From contig CAZZMD010000015.1 in NCBI GenBank assembly GCA_964655355.1, forward strand, positions 1-64,000: a DNA stretch of 64,000 nucleotides, in the 5' to 3' direction. Under the pieces are notes generated by a model, which was not told the origin of the DNA, did not search any database, and worked only from the letters and a program-made list of their open reading frames with translations. The DNA comes from CALGDE01 sp964655355. Lineage in GTDB: Bacteria > Cyanobacteriota > Cyanobacteriia > CACIAM-69d. Below are positions 1-9,800 of this stretch, piece after piece; positions within the stretch are counted from its first letter, which is position 1; each line of letters opens with the position of its first letter. Both the position numbers and the translations under genes were made by a program.

Positions 1-3
1 GAG

Positions 4-77
4 TGGCTCGAGGCAGATTTGAACTGCCGACCCTGGGTTTATGAATCCCATGCTCTAACCAACTGAGCTACCGAGCC
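4..77 (-). tRNA. tRNA-Met (anticodon CAT)
   Basis: Read on the minus strand this folds as a complete cloverleaf. The acceptor stem GGCTCGG pairs with TCGAGCC and leaves an A discriminator. The D arm is GCTC/GAGC. The anticodon loop is TTCATAA with CAT at its centre. The T arm is GGCAG-TTCAAAT-CTGCC. The last anticodon-stem pair is an A-A mismatch. CCA is not encoded. The acceptor stem is fully paired at its end, which fits elongator rather than initiator Met. A CAT tRNA can also be an Ile tRNA modified by TilS, but the body looks like Met. Confidence 0.93.
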
Positions 78-281
78 AAGCCGCATATATCAACGCCTGG
101 TTGATTTTGCGCCTAGTAATTATAACGTGGGTCGCTAATTTGTAAACCTCTGTCCCTGATCGCCCCAATTAGGGAACTTGAGCAGCCTCCACGTCTTCGT
201 AATCTAGGGGAGCTCACCGGATTCTCGTTGCAAAACTTTGCGATCACTGAGCCTCCCTTACCCCTTGGTTAGGCTGAAGGG

Positions 282-320
282 ACGATACCGTCCTGATATG
301 GGGCGATACCGTCCTGATAT
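282..320. repeat. Short tandem repeat, 21-base period
   Basis: The 17-base string CGATACCGTCCTGATAT occurs twice, 21 bases apart, ahead of the first protein gene. Its role is unknown. The rest of the 1-440 stretch after the tRNA holds no gene that I can support. Confidence 0.7.
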
Positions 321-462
321 TAAATCGCTCCAATAGATGCCTCATCTGTTTGTCTTGGGCGATTCAGCACTCTCTTGCATGTCCACGGGGACACGCATCT
401 TACTCTCAAGACCGTTTTGACATTTTCATCATGTCTTTCCTGTGAGGAGTTTATTCAAAATT

Positions 463-1158
463 ATGGCAAGCAACTACTTTTTAAGGGCTGGGGTCACGGC
501 GCTGTCCACCGGGATGGTCGCACTACCGGCTATGGCAAGTCCTCAAGGCGATGTTGAAGCCTTAAACAGTGTTGCGCCTATCTCTGTCGAGGCTGAGTCC
601 CTAGTGTTTGAGGATGCAGCGAACCTTGAGTTTGCCGCTATCACGATTCAGCCGGCTGAGGAGGTGGATGCAACGGTTCCCCAATTTGCCCAGCGCCCCT
701 ACGAAAATTCCGATGGACGCCGCACGAGTTCTAAGTTCAGCTATATCGGTATTGGGGGTGTCCTCGGACTCTCGGATGATTCGGAGTACGACTTGGGGGA
801 CGGTGGTTTTTCCCTGATGTCGAAAACTGGGTTCACCGAAAATATCTCGCTGCACAATCTCAGTGTGTTGGGCAATGATCCCGTTGCGACCTTTGCGCTG
901 ACGGCTGATTTTCCCATTCGCAATGGCGAAACGGAGGATAGTGCGATCGCGGCGGTTCCATTCTTTGGGGGCGGTCTTGCGGTCAGCAACCTGTTCCAGG
1001 ATGATTCCGAAGCGGCGTTTATGTTGACCACTGGCGTGGATGTGCCGTTGGCCTACCGCTGGACGGCAACCGGTCGCGTTGCAGTGGCGTTCTTTGATGA
1101 GACGGAAGCGGCGATCGGGGTCGGGGTCGGTTATACCTTCACTGGCTTCTTCAAGTAA
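463..1158 (+). CDS. Secreted hypothetical protein, possible small outer-membrane barrel
   Basis: The 231-residue product starts with a clear signal peptide: a lysine-free but hydrophobic stretch ending ALPAMAS, with cleavage likely after the second ALA-x-ALA-like site. The ATG at 463 is preferred over the in-frame GTG at 442, because the latter overlaps the GAGGAG ribosome site at 444-449. The mature part is acidic and rich in alternating hydrophobic residues. It ends in GVGVGYTFTGFFK, an aromatic-rich last strand like those of outer-membrane beta-barrels. I do not recognise a named family. The gene is followed by a strong terminator and seems to be a single unit. Confidence 0.75.
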   Translation: MASNYFLRAGVTALSTGMVALPAMASPQGDVEALNSVAPISVEAESLVFEDAANLEFAAITIQPAEEVDATVPQFAQRPYENSDGRRTSSKFSYIGIGGVLGLSDDSEYDLGDGGFSLMSKTGFTENISLHNLSVLGNDPVATFALTADFPIRNGETEDSAIAAVPFFGGGLAVSNLFQDDSEAAFMLTTGVDVPLAYRWTATGRVAVAFFDETEAAIGVGVGYTFTGFFK

Positions 1159-1192
1159 TTTCGTCAGGCCATTTCGTCAGGTCATTTCGTCG
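1158..1192. repeat. 13-base tandem repeat after a stop codon
   Basis: ATTTCGTCAGGCC, ATTTCGTCAGGTC and a partial third copy ATTTCGTCG follow directly on the stop codon of the secreted-protein gene. Similar short tandem repeats follow htpG and the trypsin-like protease gene in this window. Confidence 0.75.
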
Positions 1193-1246
1193 AGTCAGCC
1201 ACGGACGCTTTTGCAGCTCCCTGGCTTCTTTATCTTCGTTTGCGGT

Positions 1247-1284
1247 CCACGGGAATCTTACTGTCATTCCCGTGGGCTTTTTTT
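1247..1284 (+). terminator. Rho-independent terminator
   Basis: A perfect 10-base inverted repeat, CCACGGGAAT and ATTCCCGTGG, encloses a 9-base loop. It is followed by GC and seven T residues. It would end the transcript of the secreted-protein gene. Confidence 0.9.
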
Positions 1285-1391
1285 ATCCCGATTTTTTCAC
1301 CCCCGCAGCTTCGGGGAGTCTGCTAGGATCACCCATGGTTTCAAACATGGTTTCCAAGAACCACGACCAGTTTTTCGTTTTGAGATAGCCC

Positions 1392-1643
1392 ATGCCTCCC
1401 CGTTGGCCCCGAGAACCCGATCGCGAAAACGACCCCGCCTTCCGCAAGTTGGACGATCGCATGAATTTTGCGGTCCATGTTGCCATTTTTGCTGCGTCTA
1501 ATTCCGGGCTATGGTTTGTGGAGGTCCTGCTTAAGCGTGGCGATGTGTGGGCCCCTTGGGTCACGTTGGGGTGGTTGGCCGTGCTGGTGAGTCATCTGAT
1601 TTATATCGGGGCGATCGCCGATTATTCCGAAGTGACCGAATAG
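1392..1643 (+). CDS. Small 2TM-domain protein
   Basis: An 83-residue protein with a charged N-terminus (proline, arginine and aspartate rich) followed by two membrane segments, at about residues 25-45 and 55-75. A short loop with WAPWV separates them. The layout and the FAVHVAIFAASNSGLWF segment resemble the 2TM-domain family, which in cyanobacteria occurs as short stand-alone proteins of unknown function. The ATG at 1392 directly begins the conserved part. It lies upstream of htpG on the same strand with a gap of about 110 bases, so co-transcription is possible but not shown. Confidence 0.75.
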   Translation: MPPRWPREPDRENDPAFRKLDDRMNFAVHVAIFAASNSGLWFVEVLLKRGDVWAPWVTLGWLAVLVSHLIYIGAIADYSEVTE

Positions 1644-1755
1644 CAGGGCTCGGGGTGGGGCAGTAGGGAAATCCGCATCACGACCCGGCTGCCCTGGGCT
1701 TAGCCACCGCGCTACCCTTGATTTCGATTGAGTTCTGGTCGAAATTAAGGTCACC

Positions 1756-3741
1756 ATGCCCACTGTTGCAAAGCGCGGGAATATCACGGTCCATACCGAA
1801 AATATTTTTCCCATCATTAAAAAGTCGATTTATTCCGATCATGAAATCTTCCTGCGGGAATTGATTTCGAACGGGGTAGACGCGATCGCCAAACTGAAAA
1901 TGGCGGCCTATAGCAGTGGTCAAACCTTCGATCCCAGCACCGCTGCCATTGATATCACCGTTGATAAGGACAACAAACAATTGTCCATCACCGATAACGG
2001 TATCGGCATGACCGCTGATGAGGTGGAGAAATACATCAACCAGGTGGCATTCTCCAGCGCCGAAGAATTTGTCGAGAAATTTAAGGAGTCCGAAGAAACC
2101 ATCATTGGCCACTTCGGTTTGGGTTTTTATTCCTCCTTTATGGTGGCGAAGACCGTCGAAATTGACACCCTATCCTTTCAAGAGGGTGCGGACGCGGTCC
2201 ACTGGAAATGCGATGGCTCCACCGAATTTGAGCTGAGCGATTCGGAGCGCACCGAGCGGGGAACGACGATTACGTTGACCCTGATGGAAGAGGAGGAAGA
2301 ATACCTCGAAGAGGCGCGCATTCGCAGCATCGTCAAAAAGTACTGCGACTTTATGCCCCACCCCATCAACTTGAATGGGGAGCGCATCAACCAGGAAAAA
2401 GCCCTTTGGAAGCAGAATCCCAAGGACCTAACAAAAGATGACTACCTGGAGTTCTATCGCTATTTGCATCCGTTCCAAGATGAGCCCCTGCTGTGGGTTC
2501 ACCTCAATACGGATTATCCCTTTGTCGTCAACGGCATCCTGTATTTCCCCAAACTGAAGCCCGATGTGGATGTCACCAAGGGGCAAATCAAACTGTTCTG
2601 CAATCAAGTGTTTGTGAGTGATAACTGCGAGGAAGTGATTCCCCAGTTCCTCATGCCCCTGCGCGGCGTCATCGACAGCACCGATATTCCCCTCAATGTG
2701 TCCCGGAGCTATCTCCAGGGCGATCGCACCGTCCGCCGCATTGCCGACTATATCGCCAAGAAAGTTGCGGGCGAACTGAAGGCGCTTTACCGGAGCGACC
2801 TGCCCGAATACATCCGCTGCTGGCAGGACCTGGGCACCTTCGTCAAATTTGGTTCTTTGAATGATGACAAGTTCAAGGGCCAAGTGGAAGATATTTTGAT
2901 TTATCGCACCACCGCTGAGTTGGGATCCGACGAGGGGAGCGATGCGGTTGCCGTTGAGGTGCAAACGGAAGAGGGCGACGCCTGGGAAAGCACCGATGAG
3001 GCGAAAGAACCCAAGGATGAAAACGGGTTTTATTACACCACCCTCAAGGATTATCTGGAGCGGAACAAGGAGCGCCACGAAAATCGGGTGTTCTATTGCA
3101 CCGACCCGGCATCCCAAGCCACCTATGTGGAATTGCACAAGAGCCAGGGGCTAGAGGTGCTGTACCTGGATTCCTTTATTGACACTCATTTTGTAGGTTT
3201 CCTGGAGCGGGAATTTACCGACGTCAAATTCTCCCGCGTGGACTCGGAAATTGATGATGCCCTGCTGGATAAGGACCAGAAGGATTCGGAGATTGTCGAT
3301 CCCACCACCAACAAAACCCGCAGCGACCAAATCAAAGAGCTGTTCGAGGCGGCATTGGATAACGATCGCATCAACGTCAAAGTGGAAGCCTTAAAGGGAG
3401 AGGATCCCGCCAATACGCCCCCGGCGATGGTGCTGTTGCCCGAGGCCATGCGTCGCCTCCAGGATATGACGGCCATGTTTGACAACAAGGCATCCGCCTT
3501 CCCCGACGATCACATCCTGTTGGTGAATAGCACCCATCCCTTGATTGCCAACCTGCTCACCATGCAGCAAGGGGCGATCGCCGTGGAAGGGGGCGAATCC
3601 CCGAGCGCGGCCCTATCCAAGGCCCTGTGTAACCACATCTATGATTTGGCGCTGATGGCCCAAAAGGGCTTTGACGCTGATGGGATGAAATCCTTCGTGG
3701 GGCGGTCCAACGAAGTGTTGACTCAGTTAACTCAACGCTAA
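1756..3741 (+). CDS. htpG: Chaperone protein HtpG (bacterial Hsp90)
   Basis: This 661-residue protein is the ATP-dependent dimeric chaperone of the Hsp90 family. It acts in the cytosol and in cyanobacteria is linked to heat, light and phycobilisome assembly. The GHKL ATPase domain is at the N-terminus. Visible motifs are ELISNGVDA (the metal-binding asparagine; most HtpG proteins have ELISNASDA), DNGIGM and GHFGLGFYSSFM in the lid region. The middle domain carries the conserved LNVSRSYLQGDR stretch near residue 310. An acidic segment near residues 395-425 is longer than in the Escherichia coli protein. The start MPTVAKRGNITVHTEN matches the family. A 14-base repeat overlaps the stop codon, followed by a terminator. 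Confidence 0.97.
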   Translation: MPTVAKRGNITVHTENIFPIIKKSIYSDHEIFLRELISNGVDAIAKLKMAAYSSGQTFDPSTAAIDITVDKDNKQLSITDNGIGMTADEVEKYINQVAFSSAEEFVEKFKESEETIIGHFGLGFYSSFMVAKTVEIDTLSFQEGADAVHWKCDGSTEFELSDSERTERGTTITLTLMEEEEEYLEEARIRSIVKKYCDFMPHPINLNGERINQEKALWKQNPKDLTKDDYLEFYRYLHPFQDEPLLWVHLNTDYPFVVNGILYFPKLKPDVDVTKGQIKLFCNQVFVSDNCEEVIPQFLMPLRGVIDSTDIPLNVSRSYLQGDRTVRRIADYIAKKVAGELKALYRSDLPEYIRCWQDLGTFVKFGSLNDDKFKGQVEDILIYRTTAELGSDEGSDAVAVEVQTEEGDAWESTDEAKEPKDENGFYYTTLKDYLERNKERHENRVFYCTDPASQATYVELHKSQGLEVLYLDSFIDTHFVGFLEREFTDVKFSRVDSEIDDALLDKDQKDSEIVDPTTNKTRSDQIKELFEAALDNDRINVKVEALKGEDPANTPPAMVLLPEAMRRLQDMTAMFDNKASAFPDDHILLVNSTHPLIANLLTMQQGAIAVEGGESPSAALSKALCNHIYDLALMAQKGFDADGMKSFVGRSNEVLTQLTQR

Positions 3742-3781
3742 TCCCCCAGCGCCAATCCCCCAGCGCCAATCCCCCAGCGCT
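3740..3781. repeat. 14-base tandem repeat, three copies, at the htpG stop
   Basis: AATCCCCCAGCGCC is repeated three times head to tail, the last copy ending in T. The first copy starts inside the htpG stop codon. Confidence 0.85.
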
Positions 3782-3809
3782 AATCACACCCAGCACGAAT
3801 CCACTGCGG

Positions 3810-3841
3810 TCACTCCCTCCGATCCCCGGGGGGAGTGATTT
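3810..3841. terminator. Terminator between convergent htpG and histidine kinase genes
   Basis: TCACTCCC and GGGAGTGA form an 8-base stem around a GC-rich loop, followed on the plus strand by TTT. It is placed between two convergent genes and could serve both. Confidence 0.6.
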
Positions 3842-3868
3842 CAGCGCGTCCTTAACCGGAACGCTTCC

Positions 3869-5797
3869 TTAACTGGCAAGGCTTGGTTCATCCATCGATC
3901 CCAAGTTAAGGGCGATGGGAATTTCCAGGGTAAAGGTGGTCCCTTCGCCGGGGCTCGACGTGCAAGTGAGTTTGCCATCGTGGCGATCGGCAACGATCTG
4001 ATAGCTCACCGCGAGACCCATCCCCGTGCCTTTACCAATGGGTTTGGTGGTGAAAAAAGGATCGAAAATGCGGGCGCGCGTCTCTGGCGGAATCCCCGGC
4101 CCGTTGTCGCTGATGGCAATGGTGCAGCGATCGCCACAGGTCCGCGTTGTAATCGTGATTTGGGGCGATCGCTGGGCACTGGGCTCCACCACATGCAGCC
4201 CGGCATGGGAACTGCGCTTTCGCCCATCCTCCAAAGCATCGATCGCATTGGTCAGCAAATTCATAAACACCTGATTCAGCTGCCCCGCATAACACTGAAC
4301 CGGCGGCAGATCCCCATAATCCCGAATCACCTCAATATCATTGGCCGTAGAGCTGCTCCCCCGCAAACGATGCTCCAGCAACGTGATCGTACTCTCCAGC
4401 CCCTGATGGAGATCCGCATCCTTCAGATCCGCCTCATCCAACCGGGAAAACGTTCGCAGGGACAGCACAATTTGCTTGATCCGGTCGGCCCCCGACTTCA
4501 TCGAGCCCAACAACTTGAAAATGTCCTCCTCCAGGAAGGGCAGATCAATCTCCTCCTCTTTTTCGGCGATCGGCGACGACGGACCGCCCGCCCCAGCCGC
4601 CTCCAATTCCTGGCGATAAAGACTCATCAACGCCAGCAGATCATCCACATACTCCGTGGCATGGGTCACATTACTGTAAATAAATCCCACCGGATTATTA
4701 ATTTCGTGGGCGACCCCCGCCACCATCTGCCCCAGGCTCGACATTTTCTCACTCTGCACAATCTGGGACTGGGCAACGCGCAACTCCTGCGTCCGCTCCT
4801 CCACCCGCTGCTCCAACGTATTTTGGGCGACCTGCAGCTCATGGGTATACTGCCCCGCCCAACTCACTAACTGATCGATAGAACCCGCCAACTGAGCAAT
4901 TTCATCATTCTTCGAATCCACCGAAATCCGTAGATTAAAATCCTGCTCCCGCGTCACACGGTGGGTCTGGGCCGTTACCTGATTGATGGGCCGAGCGATC
5001 GCCCGACTGATCGCGATCGCACAGACCACCGCCAACAGGGCCGAGCCCGCCAAGCTAATAATATTGAACCAGACCCGGAAATCATCAACCGTCTGTAACT
5101 CCCGAATAGCCTGATCCTCGACCTCCGCCGCTGCCACCGCCAAATGGGAAAGCTGTCGGGAAAGCCGCCGTAACTGCGTCGCCAGATACTGCCCATCCTC
5201 CCCATTAATCTTTGCCTCCAAAAGCAGCAGCCGATCCCGCTGTAGCTGCGCCGGAACCTCCGTTAACGACGCATCCACCGGCGGCAACGCCCACCAGACC
5301 GACTCAATCCAAACCTCGTACTCATCCAAGAAATATCGCAGGGGACGAATCACCGACTCCCCCTGACTCAACCCTCTCTCCGCGCGGTTCTCCAGAATAA
5401 ACGCTTCAAATTCGTCCACGGACAGCCGCAGCCCTGCCAACGCCCCCCGAGACTGCCCCACCCGATACCGTACGATGTTGGGATCCTCCATCCTCAGGGA
5501 CAGATGCTGGGGATAAACCAGCGTCACGGGGGAAATATCGCTGGACAAACGATACACCCATTCCGCCTTCTGCCCAGCAATTTCCCGCTTGAGGGACGCC
5601 CGCCCGCCATACACCGATCCAACCGTAATACTGGCCACCGCCCCGACAACGGCAATACTAATGCTCAAGCCATAGCCTAAGGCAATCTTTTGGGAAATTT
5701 TTCGCCGCCCCAAAAAGCCGATCAGTTGCCCCTTCACGCCACGGGCAGCAACGCTCCCCAAGCGCCACCATCGCCCCTCCGAACGCGGAGGCATCAT
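3869..5797 (-). CDS. Membrane-bound sensor histidine kinase
   Basis: A two-component sensor kinase of about 642 residues. An N-terminal membrane helix (GLSISIAVVGAVASITVG) is followed by an extracytoplasmic helical sensor region of about 200 residues. A second membrane helix (FNIISLAGSALLAVVCAIAI) leads into a HAMP linker and a coiled coil. The dimerisation domain carries the phospho-acceptor histidine in VAHEINNP at about residue 364. The ATPase domain shows LNQVFMNLLTNAIDAL, DNGPGIP and GTGMGLAV. The reading frame is open to a TTG at 5974, with other possible starts at 5896 and 5797. I chose the ATG pair near 5797, because what follows matches family N-termini. No response regulator is adjacent. 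It is a paralog of the kinase at 30.7 kb. Confidence 0.88.
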   Translation of the reverse strand: MMPPRSEGRWWRLGSVAARGVKGQLIGFLGRRKISQKIALGYGLSISIAVVGAVASITVGSVYGGRASLKREIAGQKAEWVYRLSSDISPVTLVYPQHLSLRMEDPNIVRYRVGQSRGALAGLRLSVDEFEAFILENRAERGLSQGESVIRPLRYFLDEYEVWIESVWWALPPVDASLTEVPAQLQRDRLLLLEAKINGEDGQYLATQLRRLSRQLSHLAVAAAEVEDQAIRELQTVDDFRVWFNIISLAGSALLAVVCAIAISRAIARPINQVTAQTHRVTREQDFNLRISVDSKNDEIAQLAGSIDQLVSWAGQYTHELQVAQNTLEQRVEERTQELRVAQSQIVQSEKMSSLGQMVAGVAHEINNPVGFIYSNVTHATEYVDDLLALMSLYRQELEAAGAGGPSSPIAEKEEEIDLPFLEEDIFKLLGSMKSGADRIKQIVLSLRTFSRLDEADLKDADLHQGLESTITLLEHRLRGSSSTANDIEVIRDYGDLPPVQCYAGQLNQVFMNLLTNAIDALEDGRKRSSHAGLHVVEPSAQRSPQITITTRTCGDRCTIAISDNGPGIPPETRARIFDPFFTTKPIGKGTGMGLAVSYQIVADRHDGKLTCTSSPGEGTTFTLEIPIALNLGSMDEPSLAS

Positions 5798-5979
5798 CGT
5801 AGACTGATCGTTATCAGTGTTTTTATAGGAAGAATTAAAAAGCACGGCACCGGCAGCAAAAATGGCAGAGGGCAGGACCCTGTGGACTGGAACCATAGAT
5901 CCAGACCGAGGAACAGCATCAAAATGAGTAGAGACCCTAGCCAGAGGCAGAAACCCTAGCCCCTGAGGAAGCAATTCAT

Positions 5980-6812
5980 ACCACCCCCAGGGACAAAAAA
6001 CATATAAATTATGGCTATTGTGAAAAGTGCATAATCACTTTAAAATTAGACTAAGCCAAGACTAGTGAGCCTCGAAGAAGTCGCATTGGCAACCAACGGA
6101 GAGGCAAAGTGTTGTGAAATAGCAGAGAGCAGAACTCAAGCAATCCAAGGGATTGCCATGGGACTTAAGGGTCACGCAGTCCTTAGATGACCTACTGCTT
6201 TACAGCTAAACTCGCTTTCTAACGAGAGTAGCAGCTCCATATCGCAACAGGGGTCAGCGCTCAATAAATTATTAATATTATTGAGGCGATTGAGCCAGTC
6301 GTTTTTTAATCCTTATTTCAGGATGGTTGAAATGGAGTGCCTTTTGGACGGAGCAGGTACTCTTATTAGAGCATAAAAGTCCGAGCGTCGACCAGCTAGG
6401 GAGCGACTAGGGTGACGTGATTGCTCTTGGCGGAGTTACGTACTGAACGAATTACTTTGCACTTCTTGATGTAGAAAAGAGGGCTTGGGCTCGCTCCACA
6501 GCGGGGCAAAAACGCGGGGAGAGCTTTGAAATCAGCGTTGAAGGTCTAAGAAAAGGCATTCCCCCTTCTCTCTGTTAATAGTCCGTTAACGGCAGTTTGA
6601 GTTGACGCCTTGAGCTGGCGGCGGTCAAATTAACTATTGTTGTTTCGTGACATAAGGGGTTGAAAAAGTCGCGTTTGGATCCGGCGATCGCGGGCACTAT
6701 TGCGCCCACATTACGGCCACACCGGTGTCGCCCCGAAGATAGGGCATACTCAACACAGGGTATGTGTAAGTCGTATGCGTAATTCTGCGATGAGCGGCAG
6801 GGTGGATGGGGA
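5980..6812. other. Long gene-free, hairpin-rich region; candidate noncoding RNA
   Basis: No convincing reading frame exists here. The first 600 bases are AT-richer than the neighbours and lack HIP1 sites. Several hairpins are visible on the plus strand: GCAATCC-AAG-GGATTGC at 6140-6156, a nested stem with outer CTGCT/AGCAG and inner CTCG/CGAG near 6194-6233, and a long AT-rich stem at 6258-6288. A T6 tract lies at 6302-6307. Promoters for the divergent genes on both sides must also lie here. I do not recognise tmRNA, RNase P RNA or SRP RNA in it. Confidence 0.4.
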
Positions 6813-9800
6813 ATGGCAGTAACTTCCCGGCAACAGATCATTGAGCGAAATGACACCGCGCTGCGGGAAATTGTGCGGACGCTGAGTCGGGGTCAGGGAA
6901 GTTTTACGGTTATTTTTGCCCGGGCGAACTACCAAGAGGTGCGCGATCGCATTATTGGGAAGCTGTTGGAGCAATCGCCGTTTCCCCTATATCGCTTGAA
7001 CCTGCCACCGGAGACGGTTTCCATTTATGCGGCGATTCGGCGGGCTTGGGATCGGGCGATCGCGGAATGCCCTGACAATCCCCCCGGCGGCATTTTGGTG
7101 CAGGGATTGGAGGACCTGGCAGATATGGCCGGGGCGATCGCCACCGCCAATCTGATGCGGGACGAATTTTTAAATACCTTTGACTGTCCCCTGGTGTTTT
7201 GGGTCAATGACGAGGTGCTCAAACTTTTTCTGCGCCAGGGGAAGGATTTCGCCAGCTATGCCACCACCAAACGGTTTGAGATTGATCCCAAGACCCTGAC
7301 CGAATTTTTGGAAAAGTTGGTGGGCCATGCCTTTGAACATGTGATGGCGACGGGGGCGGGTCGGTTTTGGACCGTGGAGCCCTCCCAATATCGGGAGTTG
7401 GAAGCAGGGCGGGCGGAGGTACGCGCAGCGGGGATGCCCGTACTCCCGGCACTGGACGCCAGCATTGAATTTTTTCTAGCCCAGGATCCCAGCCTGCCCC
7501 ACGAGCGATCGCGGGAGCGCTATGAGCATTGCCTCACCCTCTGGGAACAGGCGGACGCCCCCGAACGGGAAGGCTGTAGCTGGTTTTATTTGAATTTATG
7601 GTGGCGACAGTTCGCCTCCCAAAATCGATCGCAATATCAGCAGGCTTACGAGGCAGCCCGCCACTGCTGCGAGAGGGCTCTGGTCTGTTTCGAGACCGCA
7701 AAACGGCTGGATCTGGTCTCGCGATTTATCAACGGTTTGGAGGCGGTGATCTATCGATTGGCGGTGCTGGAGGGGGAGCAATCCCCCCTGTGGGATGAGT
7801 TGCAGGAGGTGGCAGAACGGGGATTTTCCCTGCACGAATCCGAGAAAAACCGCCTCCGTCAGTCCTATGATTTGGGGTCCATGGCCATGGTGGCCCTAGG
7901 CAAAAATCAATGGGCGATCGCCCACGATCGCGCCCAGTCCGCCCTTGCCCTCTATCTGGCGGCCACCGGTCGCCCCAATCGGGGTCAGCGCCGTCCCTGG
8001 CCAGAGTTTGACCCCCAGCTCTACGAGTACCACGAGGCGTTAATGCGCTATTTATTGGGGCGATCGCTCGCGGGGCTTGGGCGACTCCCCGAGGCGATCG
8101 CGTCCCTAGAAAAGGCGCGGCAGGTGGGCAAAGCCGACTACGAGCCGGAACTGTATATTGACCTGCTCAAAACCCTCAGCCGTCTGCACTTTTCCCAAAA
8201 GGACTACCGCCGCGCCTATGAGCTGAAACAGGACTATCGCGCCACCGAAGCAGAATATGGCTTCCGCCCCTTCACCGGTGCCCGCAGCCTACGCCCCATC
8301 CGCCGCGCCGCCAACCCTGCCTGGAAGCACCATAGCGACATCAGCGTATCCACCACCCAAGCGGATCCGCGAAATCTAGCGGTGGGACGGGAACAGGACG
8401 TGGCCGCACTGGTGGCGCGGCTCAGCCTGCCCCAATATCGCCTGGTCGTGGTCCATGGGGAGTCGGGGGTGGGCAAAAGTTCCCTGATGAGGGCGGGGTT
8501 GGTGCCTCGGCTCAAGGGATCCTCCATGGACGCCAAAGTATTTGTGCCGGTGTTGCTGCGGCGCTATGGCAATTGGGCGCGGGATTTGGGGGTGCAGCTT
8601 TTTCGGGGCATCGCCCAACATGCCCCCATCGGCTTAAAGGAAGTCCCAGTAACGGCGGCAGCGATCTTGGCCATGCTGGAGCAAAACCGCGATCGCAATG
8701 TGGTGACGGTGATTGTTTTCGATCAATTCGAAGAATTTTTCTTCAGCGAAATGATCCTGAGCGATGGGGTCCGACGGCGGGAAAAATCTCTCAAGGAAAA
8801 TCGCAAACAGCTCTACGATTTTATTGCCCGCTGTTTAGAGCTGCTGGATGTGAAAATTGTTTTATCCCTGCGGGAGGACTATCTCCACTATTTACTAGAA
8901 CTGGATCGAGTGGCAAATCTAAACGCCATTGATCGGGATATTTTACGGCGGGAAATTCGCTATCCCCTCGAAGATTTTTCACCGGAACGCGCTAAACAGG
9001 TTATTGCCGATCTCACCCGGCGATCGCAGTTTAATTTATCGTCCGAGCTAATTGATCGGCTGGTCGAAGATCTAGCCACAGACTTCGGTGATATCCGCCC
9101 CATCGAACTTCAGGTGGTGGGGGCCCAGCTCCAAACCGATAACATCACCGAGCTGGAAAGCTATCACCAACTGGGCCCCGATCCTAAAAAGATTTTAGTG
9201 GCACAATCCCTAGACGAAGTCGTCGCCGACTGTGGCCCCGAACAGACTAAATTAGCCTGGCTTGTCCTGGGATTACTCACCAGTGAAAATAGCATCCGTC
9301 CCCTGAAAACTCGAGTCGAACTCGAGCAAGAATTAGTCCAATTGGGCTATTTCCAAGAGGACGAACTGGACGATCATCACCATGCAGAACTGGATTTAGT
9401 TTTAGATATTTTAGTCGCTTCGGGACTGGTCTTTTTTATTCCCGATGATCCCATCTATTGCTATCAGCTTGTCCATGATTATTTAGTGCAGCTCATCCGC
9501 AACCATCAGGGCAGCGCCATCGAGCAGCTCCGGGGCAAACTCAGCCAGGAACGGTTATTACGTCGCCGCAAGGAACTGCAACTGACGCGGGTATTGAAAC
9601 AGCGGCTACGACTCGCGATCGCCACGGGAATGACCCTATTTGGGCTCTTAGCCGTCACCGGCCTCACCGCCTATATGAACTGGCGGGAAGTGGCCAGCGG
9701 GCGTTACCTGGTGGAAAGTTTACAGCTTGAAAACCAAGCCCAGTCTGGAGCTGTCGGGGGAACACCATCGGCGATCGCCCCCCTGCCCGACCTCCGCCCA

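Noticed and set aside
2428..3138. Long minus-strand open frame inside htpG (236 codons)
   Set aside because: It is a codon-bias shadow of htpG on the opposite strand; the plus-strand protein is unmistakable.
3980..4870. 296-codon plus-strand frame across the first histidine kinase
   Set aside because: It is antisense to conserved kinase and ATPase motifs, with histidine- and proline-rich composition typical of shadow frames.
5980..6812. tmRNA, RNase P RNA, SRP RNA or group II intron in the gene-free region
   Set aside because: None of the conserved cores of these RNAs that I know could be found on either strand.
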